A stretch of 48,240 nucleotides of DNA from Candidatus Poribacteria bacterium (GTDB lineage: Bacteria; Poribacteria; WGA-4E; WGA-3G). Every line of letters starts with the position of its first letter. Within the stretch, counting starts at the first letter, position 1. The DNA is taken from contig JAJEDN010000064.1 in NCBI GenBank assembly GCA_022821495.1, positions 1 to 48,240 on the forward strand. Reading direction: 5' to 3'. The notes under the pieces were generated by a model. It saw nothing but the letters and a program-made list of their open reading frames with translations. It did no database searches and was not told where the DNA came from. Shown one piece after another: positions 17,661-25,337 of the stretch. Position numbers and translations under genes: made by a program.

Positions 17661-18777
17661 AGGTGACAGCTATCCCTGCCCGCAATATGTTTAGCGCAGC
17701 GTTGATGTCTCTGTCGTGCTGTGAACCACATTCAGGGCATGTCCACTGCCGGTCGTTCAATGTCAGATTTTCGTTGTGAAAACCGCAATCGCTACAAGGT
17801 TTAGTTGTCGCGGTCCATTGTTCGACTTCTTCTAAATGACGCTTATGTTTTTCACACTTATACCGCAATATCTCAACAAACTGATAGAAGGCAAGGTCGG
17901 AGACTTTACGACCCCACAGGCGTTTCATGCCCTCAAGGTTCAAAGTTTCAAGGACAATCGTATCAAACTTTTTACAGAGTTTAGAGGCGAGTTGCCAATG
18001 AAAATCTTTGCGTTGATTAGAAATCTTATGGTGCAATCGTGCGATTTGTCTGACACACCGCCACCAACCATTAGAACCTTTGACTTTACGACTCAATGCC
18101 TTACTGAGAGACCGAAGTTTGTTCAAGGACTGTTTCAAGGGTTGTGGGTGTTGTATCTTTTCACCCGTGCTAAGCGTCAAATATGCGTCTTTCATACCGA
18201 AGTCTGCCCCTACGCTTTTACCTGTAGTCGGCAGCGGTCTAAAATCTGTATAGGTCGTCGTAAGACAAAGCCAATAGTTCCCGCAACTATCACGCTTTAT
18301 CGTAACTTGGCTAATCCTCCCATGCCATTGACGGTGTTTATGAAATGTGTAGGGTATCCTATCAAACTCCCATTTACGTGTTTTCGGATTCCATTTACGA
18401 AAAGTCAACGTAATACGATTGTTCTTCAGAGACCAACCCGCAGAACCTGGGTACGTGACAGATTTGAACTTATGTCGTTTTTTGATTTTCGGTCTGCCAC
18501 CAAGTTTCGTAAAAAAACGATCATAAGCTTTATCAATACGCATCAGTTCTTGTTGCACCCCTTGACTCGGCAATAACTTCCAATGCCGGTGCGTCGTTCG
18601 TTTCAACACTTTGAAGTGGGCATCCATAGCATTGTAATTCGCATAAGGCAAATCGTCTTTGTAACGTTGACGTTGCCACTCGTGGAAATACTTATGCACT
18701 TGCCACATATCGTCAAGCATATTGCCTATACGTATGCAATTAGACTGATCGTAAAGCGGATATTTGTAGGTCTTCAT
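17659..18777 (-). CDS. tnpB: RNA-guided endonuclease TnpB (IS605 OrfB)
   Basis: 372 aa, normal length, apparently intact. The RuvC-like residues are present: D192 in SVGADFGMKD, E277 in IVLETLNLEGM and D357 in HDRDINAALNI. A C-terminal zinc ribbon has C328/C331 (CSDC) and C347/C350 (CPEC). The N-terminal helix-turn-helix and WED-like region is basic (GRPKIKKRHKFKS around 94-106). TnpB proteins are RNA-guided DNA nucleases that help the element persist at the donor site. The AAGGAGA site lies about 25 bases before the ATG, further than normal, with the X'X' repeat in between. Confidence 0.9.
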   Translation of the reverse strand: MKTYKYPLYDQSNCIRIGNMLDDMWQVHKYFHEWQRQRYKDDLPYANYNAMDAHFKVLKRTTHRHWKLLPSQGVQQELMRIDKAYDRFFTKLGGRPKIKKRHKFKSVTYPGSAGWSLKNNRITLTFRKWNPKTRKWEFDRIPYTFHKHRQWHGRISQVTIKRDSCGNYWLCLTTTYTDFRPLPTTGKSVGADFGMKDAYLTLSTGEKIQHPQPLKQSLNKLRSLSKALSRKVKGSNGWWRCVRQIARLHHKISNQRKDFHWQLASKLCKKFDTIVLETLNLEGMKRLWGRKVSDLAFYQFVEILRYKCEKHKRHLEEVEQWTATTKPCSDCGFHNENLTLNDRQWTCPECGSQHDRDINAALNILRAGIAVT

Positions 18778-18781
18778 GGTA

Positions 18782-18875
18782 TATCAGGTATCAGGCTTTT
18801 ATCTCCTTACCCGTGAGAGGAAACCAGCCCGTTGCGAAGCAGCAACGCTGGTAATGCTGGTTTCCAACCTGATAC
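18782..18875 (-). promoter_or_regulatory. Two-tier hairpin leader of tnpB
   Basis: On the + strand, TATCAGG occurs twice in tandem next to the start codon (18782-18788 and 18789-18795), and its complement CCTGATA occurs once (18868-18874). Between them are a 10-bp stem (18819-18828 with 18856-18865) and an inner CGTTGC/GCAACG stem (18830-18835, 18842-18847). Either TATCAGG copy could pair with the single distal complement, so two alternative folds are possible. It may be a transposition left-end structure, a translation control element, or both. Confidence 0.6.
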
Positions 18876-18879
18876 TGCG

Positions 18880-18908
18880 ATTATATCACAATTTTAGGTA
18901 AAAGTCAA
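18880..18908 (-). promoter_or_regulatory. Promoter of tnpB
   Basis: On the minus strand: -35 TTGACT (18903-18908), 17-base spacer, -10 TATAAT (18880-18885). The same promoter framework, including the bases after the -35 and the TGTG before the -10, recurs ahead of the second tnpB at 47525-47554. Confidence 0.65.
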
Positions 18909-18918
18909 CTCTTTTTTA

Positions 18919-19425
18919 CTACAAAATCCAACGCCCGCCTACATCCCGCAAGCTAAAGCATCGGGTCTTGGCGGGAAGACTGATAAAACGGACTTCGTCC
19001 ATCTGCCTCCTATTACTTCCCGGTTTCCAGTCCGGATTAGGACGGGTCGCCAAAGTAAACTCCGCATGAATCCGGAATATGATGTCGGCATAATCTGGCG
19101 AAAGTGCGCGTAAACACGCGAAAGCCCCCTTCTGACCGTGGCGTAACTTCCCTCTTGCACCGAGATGAAACTGCGAAAGAAATGGAATTACACTCTCCAG
19201 ATCCAATTCCCAAACATCTCCAACTGTCACACTTGATGATGGAAGAAAGGCGTTGAAAGCATCGCCTTTATATTCCCTAACGGGTTCGTTTGGTGAAAGA
19301 TCAAAGAGTTCCGTATTTTCTGGTGAGTTTTTATGTAAGTTATAAGTCGAATCGGCAATCGGGTCCCAATGTGCATGTACTTCTAAGGATGCTGGATTAT
19401 TCAGAACATTATTCAAATCTATCAC
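18919..19425 (-). CDS. Hypothetical protein, probably 3'-truncated
   Basis: 168 aa from GTG 19425, chosen because a GGAGG site (19433-19437) lies seven bases upstream; an open frame extends further up to 19473 without a ribosome site. I do not recognise a family. The visible core VTVGDVWELDLESVIPFLSQFHLGARGKLRHG, then FRIHAEFTLATRP, looks soluble and beta-rich. The last 15-20 codons (SLPAKTRCFSLRDVGGRW) run through a nested hairpin typical of an IS605 right end, so the natural C-terminus has probably been lost to a mobile element. Confidence 0.5.
   Translation of the reverse strand: MIDLNNVLNNPASLEVHAHWDPIADSTYNLHKNSPENTELFDLSPNEPVREYKGDAFNAFLPSSSVTVGDVWELDLESVIPFLSQFHLGARGKLRHGQKGAFACLRALSPDYADIIFRIHAEFTLATRPNPDWKPGSNRRQMDEVRFISLPAKTRCFSLRDVGGRWIL
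18934..18975 (-). repeat. IS200/IS605-like right-end hairpin remnant
   Basis: A nested palindrome: CCCGCC (18934-18939) pairs with GGCGGG (18970-18975), CCCG (18945-18948) with CGGG (18962-18965), and GC-TAAA-GC (18952-18959) forms the tip. The TTTA tip on the minus strand is the same as in the right end of the complete element at 17541-17560. It appears to be the end of a third, otherwise lost element. Confidence 0.4.
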
Positions 19426-19521
19426 TGGTTTTCCTCCGTTGTGTAGTTCAATTATAAGCATTCTTGGATGCACTTTTTGCCGCTTTCAAACAACGGATGA
19501 CCTTAAATTGCGAAACTGCAG

Positions 19522-20424
19522 CTATGGGAGCGGTTCGCCTTCGTTCGCAGTCCGTTCTGCATACAGTTCCTGAAGCCGTGTTGTTACGGGACCGATGCCT
19601 TCGTCTCCAATTTTTCTGCCGTCAACCTCTAACACCGGGCTGAGTTCACCGACGGTACCGGTTGTGAAGACTTCGTCCGCAGTATAGACCTCGGTCAATG
19701 AGACATTTCGTTCGGTCAGCGGGATACCTGCTTCGCGAGCGATACTAATGACCATACCGCGTGTTATTCCGGGTAGACAGCTATCGGCGTGTGGTGTCAA
19801 CACATGCCCACGTTTTATAAGAAACATATTCGTAGCGTTTGTCTCTGAGACGTACCCATGGATATCAAGCATAATCGCATCGTCCACACCGGCGACGTTT
19901 GCCTCAATTTTGGCGAGGATGTTGTTAATTAGGTTGTTGTGATGGATCTTAGAGTCAACACATTGCGGTGGGTTGCGGCGGATGGCTGAGGTGATTAAAC
20001 GGACCCCGCCCTTTGAATAGATAGGGGGTTTCCACTCTGCGATCACAATTAAGGTGGTGCCGTACTGATTGACGCGGGCATCCATGCTGGAGGTAACCTT
20101 TTTCCCGCGGCTGAGTGTTAGGCGGATATGCACACCGTCCCGCATGCCGTTGGCTTCGAGGGTCTCAAAGATTGCCTTTTTGACTTCCTCACGTGTTGGG
20201 ATGTTTGCGAACGCCATGGCGTGTGCGGAATCCATGAGTCGATCAAGATGTGCGTCCAGCGCAAAGATTTTTCCGTTGTAGACGCGTAAGCCCTCCCATA
20301 CACCATCGCCACCTTGGACGAGGCTATCGAATACGGAGATTTTCGCGTCTTCACGGGGTAAGAGTTCACCGTTGACGTGGATAAAAATGTTTTCGTTTCT
20401 TGAATCAGGTACTTTAGGCTGCAT
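19522..20424 (-). CDS. ilvE: Branched-chain amino acid aminotransferase
   Basis: 300 aa, class IV PLP fold. The Schiff-base lysine is K159 in CVDSKIHHNNLINNIL, and the Glu that binds the pyridine nitrogen is E194 in GYVSETNATNMF. FTTGTVGELSPVLEVDGRKIG near 253-273 is typical of IlvE. It transfers the amino group between Val, Leu or Ile and 2-oxoglutarate. D-amino-acid transaminase is the main alternative; the IHHNNLINNILAKIEA context favours IlvE. The ATG is preceded by GGAGGAG. It stands alone, separated from hisF by a heptamer-repeat tract. Confidence 0.82.
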   Translation of the reverse strand: MQPKVPDSRNENIFIHVNGELLPREDAKISVFDSLVQGGDGVWEGLRVYNGKIFALDAHLDRLMDSAHAMAFANIPTREEVKKAIFETLEANGMRDGVHIRLTLSRGKKVTSSMDARVNQYGTTLIVIAEWKPPIYSKGGVRLITSAIRRNPPQCVDSKIHHNNLINNILAKIEANVAGVDDAIMLDIHGYVSETNATNMFLIKRGHVLTPHADSCLPGITRGMVISIAREAGIPLTERNVSLTEVYTADEVFTTGTVGELSPVLEVDGRKIGDEGIGPVTTRLQELYAERTANEGEPLP

Positions 20425-20436
20425 TTCTCCTCCATT

Positions 20437-20571
20437 TTAATAGTTATCAGTTGTCAGTTCGCTTCGCTTTCAGTTATCAGAGGAATAGTTTTCAGTGAGA
20501 CAGTAACCAGTTAAGAGTGCCTCGCAGTGAGAGTTTGACTGGCAACTGATAACTGTTAACTGACAACTATT
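20437..20571. repeat. Heptamer-repeat element between hisF and ilvE
   Basis: A tract of GTTATCA/GTTGTCA units on the left and ACTGATA/ACTGTTA/ACTGACA units on the right forms an imperfect inverted repeat, like the permease-array gaps. It contains a 21-base segment (20513-20533) that recurs exactly inverted at 23129-23149. Confidence 0.7.
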
Positions 20572-21351
20572 TTACCATGTATCTCTAACACTTACACCTT
20601 CATCTGTGAGATAGGTTTTGATATTCTCAATTGTGAATTCGCCGTAGTGTGTGATAGATGCAACGATTGCGGCATCAGCGTTGCTTTCGACAAAGACATC
20701 GCGTAGGTGCTGCGGGTTTCCAGCACCACCAGAGGCGATGACTGGCACCGGGACCAGATCCGCGATAGCCCCCGTCAATTCGAGTTCATATCCGGCTTTT
20801 GTGCCGTCTGCGTCAATGCTATTGACGACGATTTCACCTGCACCAAGGTCAACACCGCGCGCCGACCATTCCAGTGCATCCCAACCGACCGGTGTTCTGC
20901 CGCCGTCTATGTAAATTTCATAACCGCTCAGAATCTGCTCACTTTTCGGAACCCGCTTCACCTGCATACTCAACACGACGCACTGACTACCGAACGCTCG
21001 CGCACCCTCAGCGATGATCTCAGGGTTCCGCACGGCACCGGAGTCTATGCTCACCTTCTCCGCGCCCGCAAGTAGGGCGCGGCGCATATCTTCAAGCGTC
21101 CGCAACCCGCCACCAACAGAAAAAGGGATAAAAATCTCAGCAGCGACAGCAGAAACGACATCAATCATAATATCACGGCGTTCATTGCTCGCCGTGATGT
21201 CGTAAAAGACGAGTTCATCGGCACCGCCTTCATAATAAAAGCGTGCCATCTCAACTGGGTCCCCAACATCAACATTGCCTTTAAAAGCGATGCCTTTCGT
21301 AACTTTCCCCCCGCGCACATCTAAACATGGAATTATTCGTTTTGTTAGCAT
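20572..21351 (-). CDS. hisF: Imidazole glycerol phosphate synthase subunit HisF
   Basis: 259 aa, full length (beta/alpha)8 barrel. It works with HisH to turn PRFAR plus ammonia into IGP and AICAR in histidine synthesis. [20 protein letters not shown] carries the catalytic D11; phosphate-binding loops SVGGGLRT (78-85) and ASGGAGNPQ are present, as is [17 protein letters not shown]. The second catalytic residue of characterised HisF, D130 (in VVAIDAKR-type motifs), is Gln here: VVLSMQVKR, codon CAG at 20962-20964. This may be a lineage-specific variant or a changed activity. No other his genes are in the window. No clear ribosome site is seen. Confidence 0.88.
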   Translation of the reverse strand: MLTKRIIPCLDVRGGKVTKGIAFKGNVDVGDPVEMARFYYEGGADELVFYDITASNERRDIMIDVVSAVAAEIFIPFSVGGGLRTLEDMRRALLAGAEKVSIDSGAVRNPEIIAEGARAFGSQCVVLSMQVKRVPKSEQILSGYEIYIDGGRTPVGWDALEWSARGVDLGAGEIVVNSIDADGTKAGYELELTGAIADLVPVPVIASGGAGNPQHLRDVFVESNADAAIVASITHYGEFTIENIKTYLTDEGVSVRDTW

Positions 21352-21425
21352 TTTTTAATTATGATCCTTGCATCGGTTTTCGGTTAATTTTTTAACGTCC
21401 ATTCAACAATTATACTATAAAGGTA

Positions 21426-23081
21426 TTACTTTCCAAGCCGTTGTCTGAATACATTCAAAATGTCGTCAAATTCGGAGATTTTTAAAAGTTTATACATCGC
21501 CGCGAGTATCAGCACTCCTAACACTATTGGTGCGAATACCCCGACGGTTCGTGGAATGATGCCTATCGTTCCAAGCCAGTCATTTTCGATGACACCGTTT
21601 GTTAACCAGCAGACGAACCCCATTACCGCTGAAGCACTCAAGATTTTGAGCATTAATGGGATGAACGATCCAAGTCCCAATTGTCCAACCTTGCGCTGGA
21701 GTAAGGACAGTAAAACGATACAATTCAACGTCACGGTCAAAACGGTTGAAAATACCACGGCACGCGGGTCCAAAAAGAATCCACGATAGATAAATAGATA
21801 GTTGAGACATATATTAAGTGCGACAGCGCAGACACTAACGATCACAGGGGCGCGAATGTCTTTGTAAGCATAAAAACCGTCTGTAACAATTTTCAGCGTC
21901 GAGAACCCACATAGCCCGAACGCGTAGACGAATAGCAGTCCTGCTGTTCCGATTGTGTCTTCTTCAACAGTTACACCCCATTCGTAAAGCAAGCGGCAAA
22001 TCGGTGTTGATAAGACCATGAGTCCAATGCCAGCGGGAATTGTCAAAAGAAGCATTAAACGGAGTGCGTAAGCGAACGCGCTCCGAAAATTCTCAGTCTC
22101 GCCTGCTGTTGCGAGCCTTGCGAGTTGTGGTAGTGCCACCGTTGAAATCGCGACCCCGAAGATCCCGATTGGGAGATGCATGACGCGGTATGCCCTGCTA
22201 ATCCACGTCAACCATCCGGAATCTGTAGTAATAAAAAACGTATTCGTCAGTAGATTCACCTGCACTGCCGCAACCCCTAACACAGCGGGCCCGATGAGGT
22301 GAACAACTTGCAGTACCCTGGGGTCGCGCAGACTCAGCATCGGACGATAGCGAAACCCGACACGATACATAGACGGCACCTGAATCAGGAATTGCAGGAT
22401 ACCGCCGATAATTACACCGATCGCCATCCCCGTTATCGGGTGAATCTCTAACAATGGACACAAATAGTAGCCGCCGATCCCGATAGCAAGAGAACTCACA
22501 TTAAAGAAGGTGGAGGCACACGCGGGGATACCGAATTTGCCTTTGCTATTCAACAACCCCATAGCAGTTGCGGCAAATGATACAAATAGCAGATAGGGGA
22601 ACATCAACTGCGTGAGATAAATTGCGAGTTCAATTTTGCTGTCAAAACCGAAGTGTTGTAGGGGCTGGGTCACCCAGCCCCTACTATTATCGAAATTGTC
22701 TCGTGCCAATACGTCAACAATAATAGGTGCAAAAGCGATACCGAGAACTGTGATGCCAATTAAGACGAGGCATGTCAGGTTAAAGATACGATTCGCCAGA
22801 TTCCATGCTGCGGCTTCGCCATCCTCAGCCTCTGTTGCAAGGAATGTAGTAATAAACGCCTTGCTCAAGATGCCTTCACCGAACATATCACGCAGAAAGT
22901 TCGGTATACGGAAGGCGAGGTAAAAAGCATCCGCGCTACCTTTTGAAGGGAAGTAGTAACCTATCGCCGTTTCACGGGCAAGCCCTAATATCCGAGATGC
23001 CATCACAGCGATGCTGACGACACCTGCGGCACGGGTGACGTTTTGGTTCTGTTGCTCCACAGATTTCGTTTCGTTTTCCAT
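21426..23081 (-). CDS. murJ: Lipid II flippase MurJ (MviN)
   Basis: 551 aa with about 14 TM helices. N-terminal landmarks SIAVMASRILGLARETAIGY and SADAFYLAFRIPNFLRDMFGEGILSKAFI are diagnostic of MurJ, which flips lipid II across the inner membrane for peptidoglycan synthesis. The central FFNVSSLAIGIG and LPIGIFGVAISTVALPQLAR segments also match. Odd feature: residues about 133-142 (SRGWVTQPLQ) are encoded by a perfect 13-bp palindrome that looks like an in-frame repeat insertion in the loop before TM4. The gene is flanked on both sides by heptamer-repeat tracts. Confidence 0.93.
   Translation of the reverse strand: MENETKSVEQQNQNVTRAAGVVSIAVMASRILGLARETAIGYYFPSKGSADAFYLAFRIPNFLRDMFGEGILSKAFITTFLATEAEDGEAAAWNLANRIFNLTCLVLIGITVLGIAFAPIIVDVLARDNFDNSRGWVTQPLQHFGFDSKIELAIYLTQLMFPYLLFVSFAATAMGLLNSKGKFGIPACASTFFNVSSLAIGIGGYYLCPLLEIHPITGMAIGVIIGGILQFLIQVPSMYRVGFRYRPMLSLRDPRVLQVVHLIGPAVLGVAAVQVNLLTNTFFITTDSGWLTWISRAYRVMHLPIGIFGVAISTVALPQLARLATAGETENFRSAFAYALRLMLLLTIPAGIGLMVLSTPICRLLYEWGVTVEEDTIGTAGLLFVYAFGLCGFSTLKIVTDGFYAYKDIRAPVIVSVCAVALNICLNYLFIYRGFFLDPRAVVFSTVLTVTLNCIVLLSLLQRKVGQLGLGSFIPLMLKILSASAVMGFVCWLTNGVIENDWLGTIGIIPRTVGVFAPIVLGVLILAAMYKLLKISEFDDILNVFRQRLGK
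22658..22684. repeat. Palindromic repeat inside murJ
   Basis: Perfect 13-base inverted repeat (22658-22670 and 22672-22684) around one base, of the form GTAGGGGCTGGGT and its complement. Two related but degenerate palindromes occur at 36406-36432 and 46283-46309. The length (27) is a multiple of three and the reading frame of murJ stays open. Confidence 0.8.
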
Positions 23082-23091
23082 TTTTTTGCTG

Positions 23092-23176
23092 GCAATCAGC
23101 TATCAGCAAAGAGGTTTCTGGTCTATCACTCTCACTGCGAGGCACTCTTGTAACTGAAAACTGAAAACTGATGACT
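23092..23176. repeat. Heptamer-repeat tract upstream of murJ
   Basis: GCAATCAGCTATCAGC on one side and three ACTGAAA-type heptamers on the other. It includes the 21-base segment 23129-23149, the exact reverse complement of 20513-20533 in the tract after murJ and hisF. Confidence 0.65.
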
Positions 23177-23188
23177 TTTAAACTCGAT

Positions 23189-23217
23189 TTGACATTTTAC
23201 CGATATTCTTGTAAACT
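23189..23217 (+). promoter_or_regulatory. Promoter of the DUF2203 gene
   Basis: -35 TTGACA (23189-23194), 17-base spacer, -10 TAAACT (23212-23217), 31 bases before the ATG. Confidence 0.6.
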
Positions 23218-23247
23218 TAGAGAAACTATAGAAGATAGGAAACTAAG

Positions 23248-23628
23248 ATGCAAGAAAAACGATATTTTACGCTCGAAGAAGCCAACCAATGTATCCCCGA
23301 ATTAGTCGATGAGATCTCACTCTTAAGAGCGATAAGGAACCTACTTGCGGGACTCCATGCGGAAGTTACGCCGCTCTTAGAAGTGGTCTCCTCCAACGGT
23401 GGCAGCAAGCATACCGCTGCGCTACTCAAAGCAACAACCCGCTTTCAAGAAGTCCTGGATCGGATTGCTGATCGCGGCTGTCATCTGAAAGGTCTTGATC
23501 CGGGGTTAGTCGATTTCCCACACCTCCGTGACGGCAGAGAGGTCTATCTCTGTTGGCGGATGGGAGAAAAGAAGATCCGCCATTGGCATGAAATTGAGGA
23601 CGGGTTCGACGGACGACAACCGCTGTAG
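23248..23628 (+). CDS. DUF2203 family protein
   Basis: 126 aa. The typical DUF2203 pattern is present: RYFTLEEANQCIPELVDEIS at the N-terminus, a helical middle, and the conserved C-terminal block GCHLKGLDPGLVDFPHLRDGREVYLCWRMGEKKIRHWHEIEDGFDGR. The family is small, soluble and found in many phyla; its function is unknown. It reads divergently from murJ from its own promoter and ends at a small terminator hairpin that overlaps the stop codon. Confidence 0.85.
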   Translation: MQEKRYFTLEEANQCIPELVDEISLLRAIRNLLAGLHAEVTPLLEVVSSNGGSKHTAALLKATTRFQEVLDRIADRGCHLKGLDPGLVDFPHLRDGREVYLCWRMGEKKIRHWHEIEDGFDGRQPL

Positions 23629-23638
23629 CGGGGTTTTT
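23620..23638 (+). terminator. Small terminator overlapping the DUF2203 stop
   Basis: CCGC-TGTA-GCGG (23620-23631) followed by GGTTTTT. The stem is short, but its position at the end of the gene supports the call. Confidence 0.4.
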
Positions 23639-23671
23639 GCAAACGCTAAAATCCGTCCAGCAGGACAAAAA

Positions 23672-23702
23672 ATGAAAATGCTTTGCATTTTCATACTTTT
23701 TG
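23672..23702. terminator. Bidirectional terminator between DUF2203 gene and thiD
   Basis: Perfect 10-bp stem ATGAAAATGC (23672-23681) and GCATTTTCAT (23685-23694) with a TTT loop, preceded by an A-tract and followed by ACTTTTT. It sits between two convergent genes and can act on both strands. Confidence 0.6.
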
Positions 23703-23745
23703 CTTCTGCAGCGAAGAAAGTGTTTCTTCTGGAGGAACCCAGCCT

Positions 23746-24528
23746 CTACGCCCTGAAAAAATGGTTCGTCGGACCGTGTCCGCGTCCGATGTCCAATGCG
23801 TGCTGAATAGCACCGGTAATATACGTTTTCGCTGTGCTGACAGCATCGATTAAACCCTTGCCGTGCGCCAGCTGCGTCGCAATCGCTGCGGAGTAGGTGC
23901 AACCTGTGCCGTGTGTGTTTTCCGTCTCAACACGCGCCGCTTGAAAAAAAGACCACTCCCCGGCAGAATAAAGAACATCGGTTGCATCGTCTCCAATAAG
24001 ATGGCCACCTTTGACGAGAACAGCATGGCAACCGAGTGCAGCAATCGTTTTTGCGGCATTTTTTGCGTCATCTATGTTTCGGATGTCTTGTTGTGCGAGT
24101 AACTCCGCCTCGTAGACATTGGGTGTAATCACTGTCGCGAGCGGAATCAAGACTGTTTTGAGGCTATCGACTGCCTCCGCTTTCAACAGTGGAAATTTGC
24201 TTTTCGAGATCATCACGGGATCGACAACGATGGCAGGTGGCGTATATTCCCTCAACTTCCTTGCGACCGCTTCAACAATTACCGATGTAGAAAGCATCCC
24301 AGTCTTGACGCTGGCTACGTCGAAATCCGTGAAAACAGCGTCTAACTGTGCTTCAATCAGCGAGATCGGTAAATCAAAGGCATCGGTCACTGCCACCGTA
24401 TTCTGCGCTGTAACGGAGGTAATCGCGGACATAGCAAACCCGCCGTTCGCCGAAATCGCCTTGATATCCGCCTGTATACCTGCGCCTCCACCTGAATCTG
24501 AGCCTGCAATTGTTAAAATCTGTTTCAT
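23746..24528 (-). CDS. thiD: Hydroxymethylpyrimidine(-phosphate) kinase ThiD
   Basis: 260 aa from ATG 24528; the open frame continues upstream, but the family begins at MKQILTIAGSDSGGGAGIQA, so the later start is taken. Ribokinase fold. GSDSGGGAGIQADIK binds the pyrimidine, VDPVMISKSKFPLL is the central motif, and the C-terminal ENTHGTGCTYSAAIATQLAHG carries the anion hole and catalytic Cys. It phosphorylates HMP and HMP-P in thiamine synthesis. It lies downstream of the ThiE/TenI gene on the same strand, separated by 180 bases with no obvious feature. Confidence 0.93.
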   Translation of the reverse strand: MKQILTIAGSDSGGGAGIQADIKAISANGGFAMSAITSVTAQNTVAVTDAFDLPISLIEAQLDAVFTDFDVASVKTGMLSTSVIVEAVARKLREYTPPAIVVDPVMISKSKFPLLKAEAVDSLKTVLIPLATVITPNVYEAELLAQQDIRNIDDAKNAAKTIAALGCHAVLVKGGHLIGDDATDVLYSAGEWSFFQAARVETENTHGTGCTYSAAIATQLAHGKGLIDAVSTAKTYITGAIQHALDIGRGHGPTNHFFRA

Positions 24529-24708
24529 GTTTTTAAATATTAAATCTGGGCACCGTTCCACTACGTTTTGCGGCGTACTTGAAGAAACACCCAAGCAAAA
24601 ACCCCATAAGCGATCTGCTTCACGGTGGTTCTCGGTTAATTCCAACTTTCTCTGAACTATGAAAGGTTTTTAGCGATTTAACACCTGCAAAATAACGGGT
24701 GCAGCAGC

Positions 24709-25335
24709 TTAGAAGCAATCGTTAAAAAAATCAAGATAGCGTCTCGCCTGTTTTCCTACACCTGTGGGAGACATAACGCCTGACATTACAGCCACCCCGA
24801 AAGCACCAGCAGCCAAGCATTCATCAACCCGATCCGGTGTAATCCCGCCTAACGCGAAGACAGGCAGGTTAACACCGTTTGCCACCTCTGTGAGACCCGC
24901 TATACCGACTGCCGGACCGTATCCGGGTTTGCTTGCTGTTAGATAGATAGGGCTGTAGGTTACGAAATCTGCCCCCTCCGCTTCCCGTTTTTGTGCTGCA
25001 TCAAGAGAGTGCACTGAACACCCAATATAGAGTTCGCCTTCTGTTTGTGCTTTGACCGTCTCTACAGATTCTGCATTCGCTGGCAGGTGAACGCCGGCTG
25101 CCTCTACTTCAAGTGCAATGCGTGCGCTTGTATTAATGAAAAGTTTTGCTTGATAATTACGACACAACTCAGCGATCGGTTGTGCCAATTGAATCAACTC
25201 GGTATCGTTTAAATCTTTCTCGCGCAATTGGATAGCATTTACACCTGCATCCAGTAATTCAGAAATGACAGCAACTAACGGGGTTGTGGCACAACTGCGG
25301 CGGTCGGTAATTGCGTACAATTTAAAACTGAGCAT
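24709..25335 (-). CDS. Thiamine phosphate synthase / TenI family protein
   Basis: 208 aa TIM-barrel of the ThiE/TenI family: LYAITDRR, INAIQLREKDLNDTEL-type second strand, GADFVTYSPIYLTASKPGYG and FALGGITPDRVDECLAAGAFGVAVMSG. ThiE joins HMP-PP and thiazole phosphate; TenI is a thiazole tautomerase. Two positions lean to TenI: the ThiE motif NDRxD is NTSAR here, and GVHLGQxD is GVHLPANAES, with IGCSVHS in place of the usual IGxSTH. The stop of rsmB lies only two bases upstream, so the genes are co-transcribed; thiD follows. Family sure, exact activity uncertain. Confidence 0.8.
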   Translation of the reverse strand: MLSFKLYAITDRRSCATTPLVAVISELLDAGVNAIQLREKDLNDTELIQLAQPIAELCRNYQAKLFINTSARIALEVEAAGVHLPANAESVETVKAQTEGELYIGCSVHSLDAAQKREAEGADFVTYSPIYLTASKPGYGPAVGIAGLTEVANGVNLPVFALGGITPDRVDECLAAGAFGVAVMSGVMSPTGVGKQARRYLDFFNDCF

Positions 25336-25337
25336 GT

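Larger units (their letters stand above)
17535..18908 (-). mobile_element. IS200/IS605-type tnpB-only element
   Basis: One element made of a left end with promoter and nested hairpins (18782-18908), an intact tnpB (17659-18777) and a right-end hairpin (about 17541-17560). There is no tnpA (Y1 transposase) in the element or elsewhere in the window, so movement would need TnpA in trans. Its left end is closely similar in layout to the second element at 47525. The outer boundaries are approximate. Confidence 0.7.

Noticed and set aside
17836..18576. 246-codon open frame opposite tnpB
   Set aside because: Antisense shadow of tnpB, whose RuvC and zinc motifs are intact; no ribosome site.
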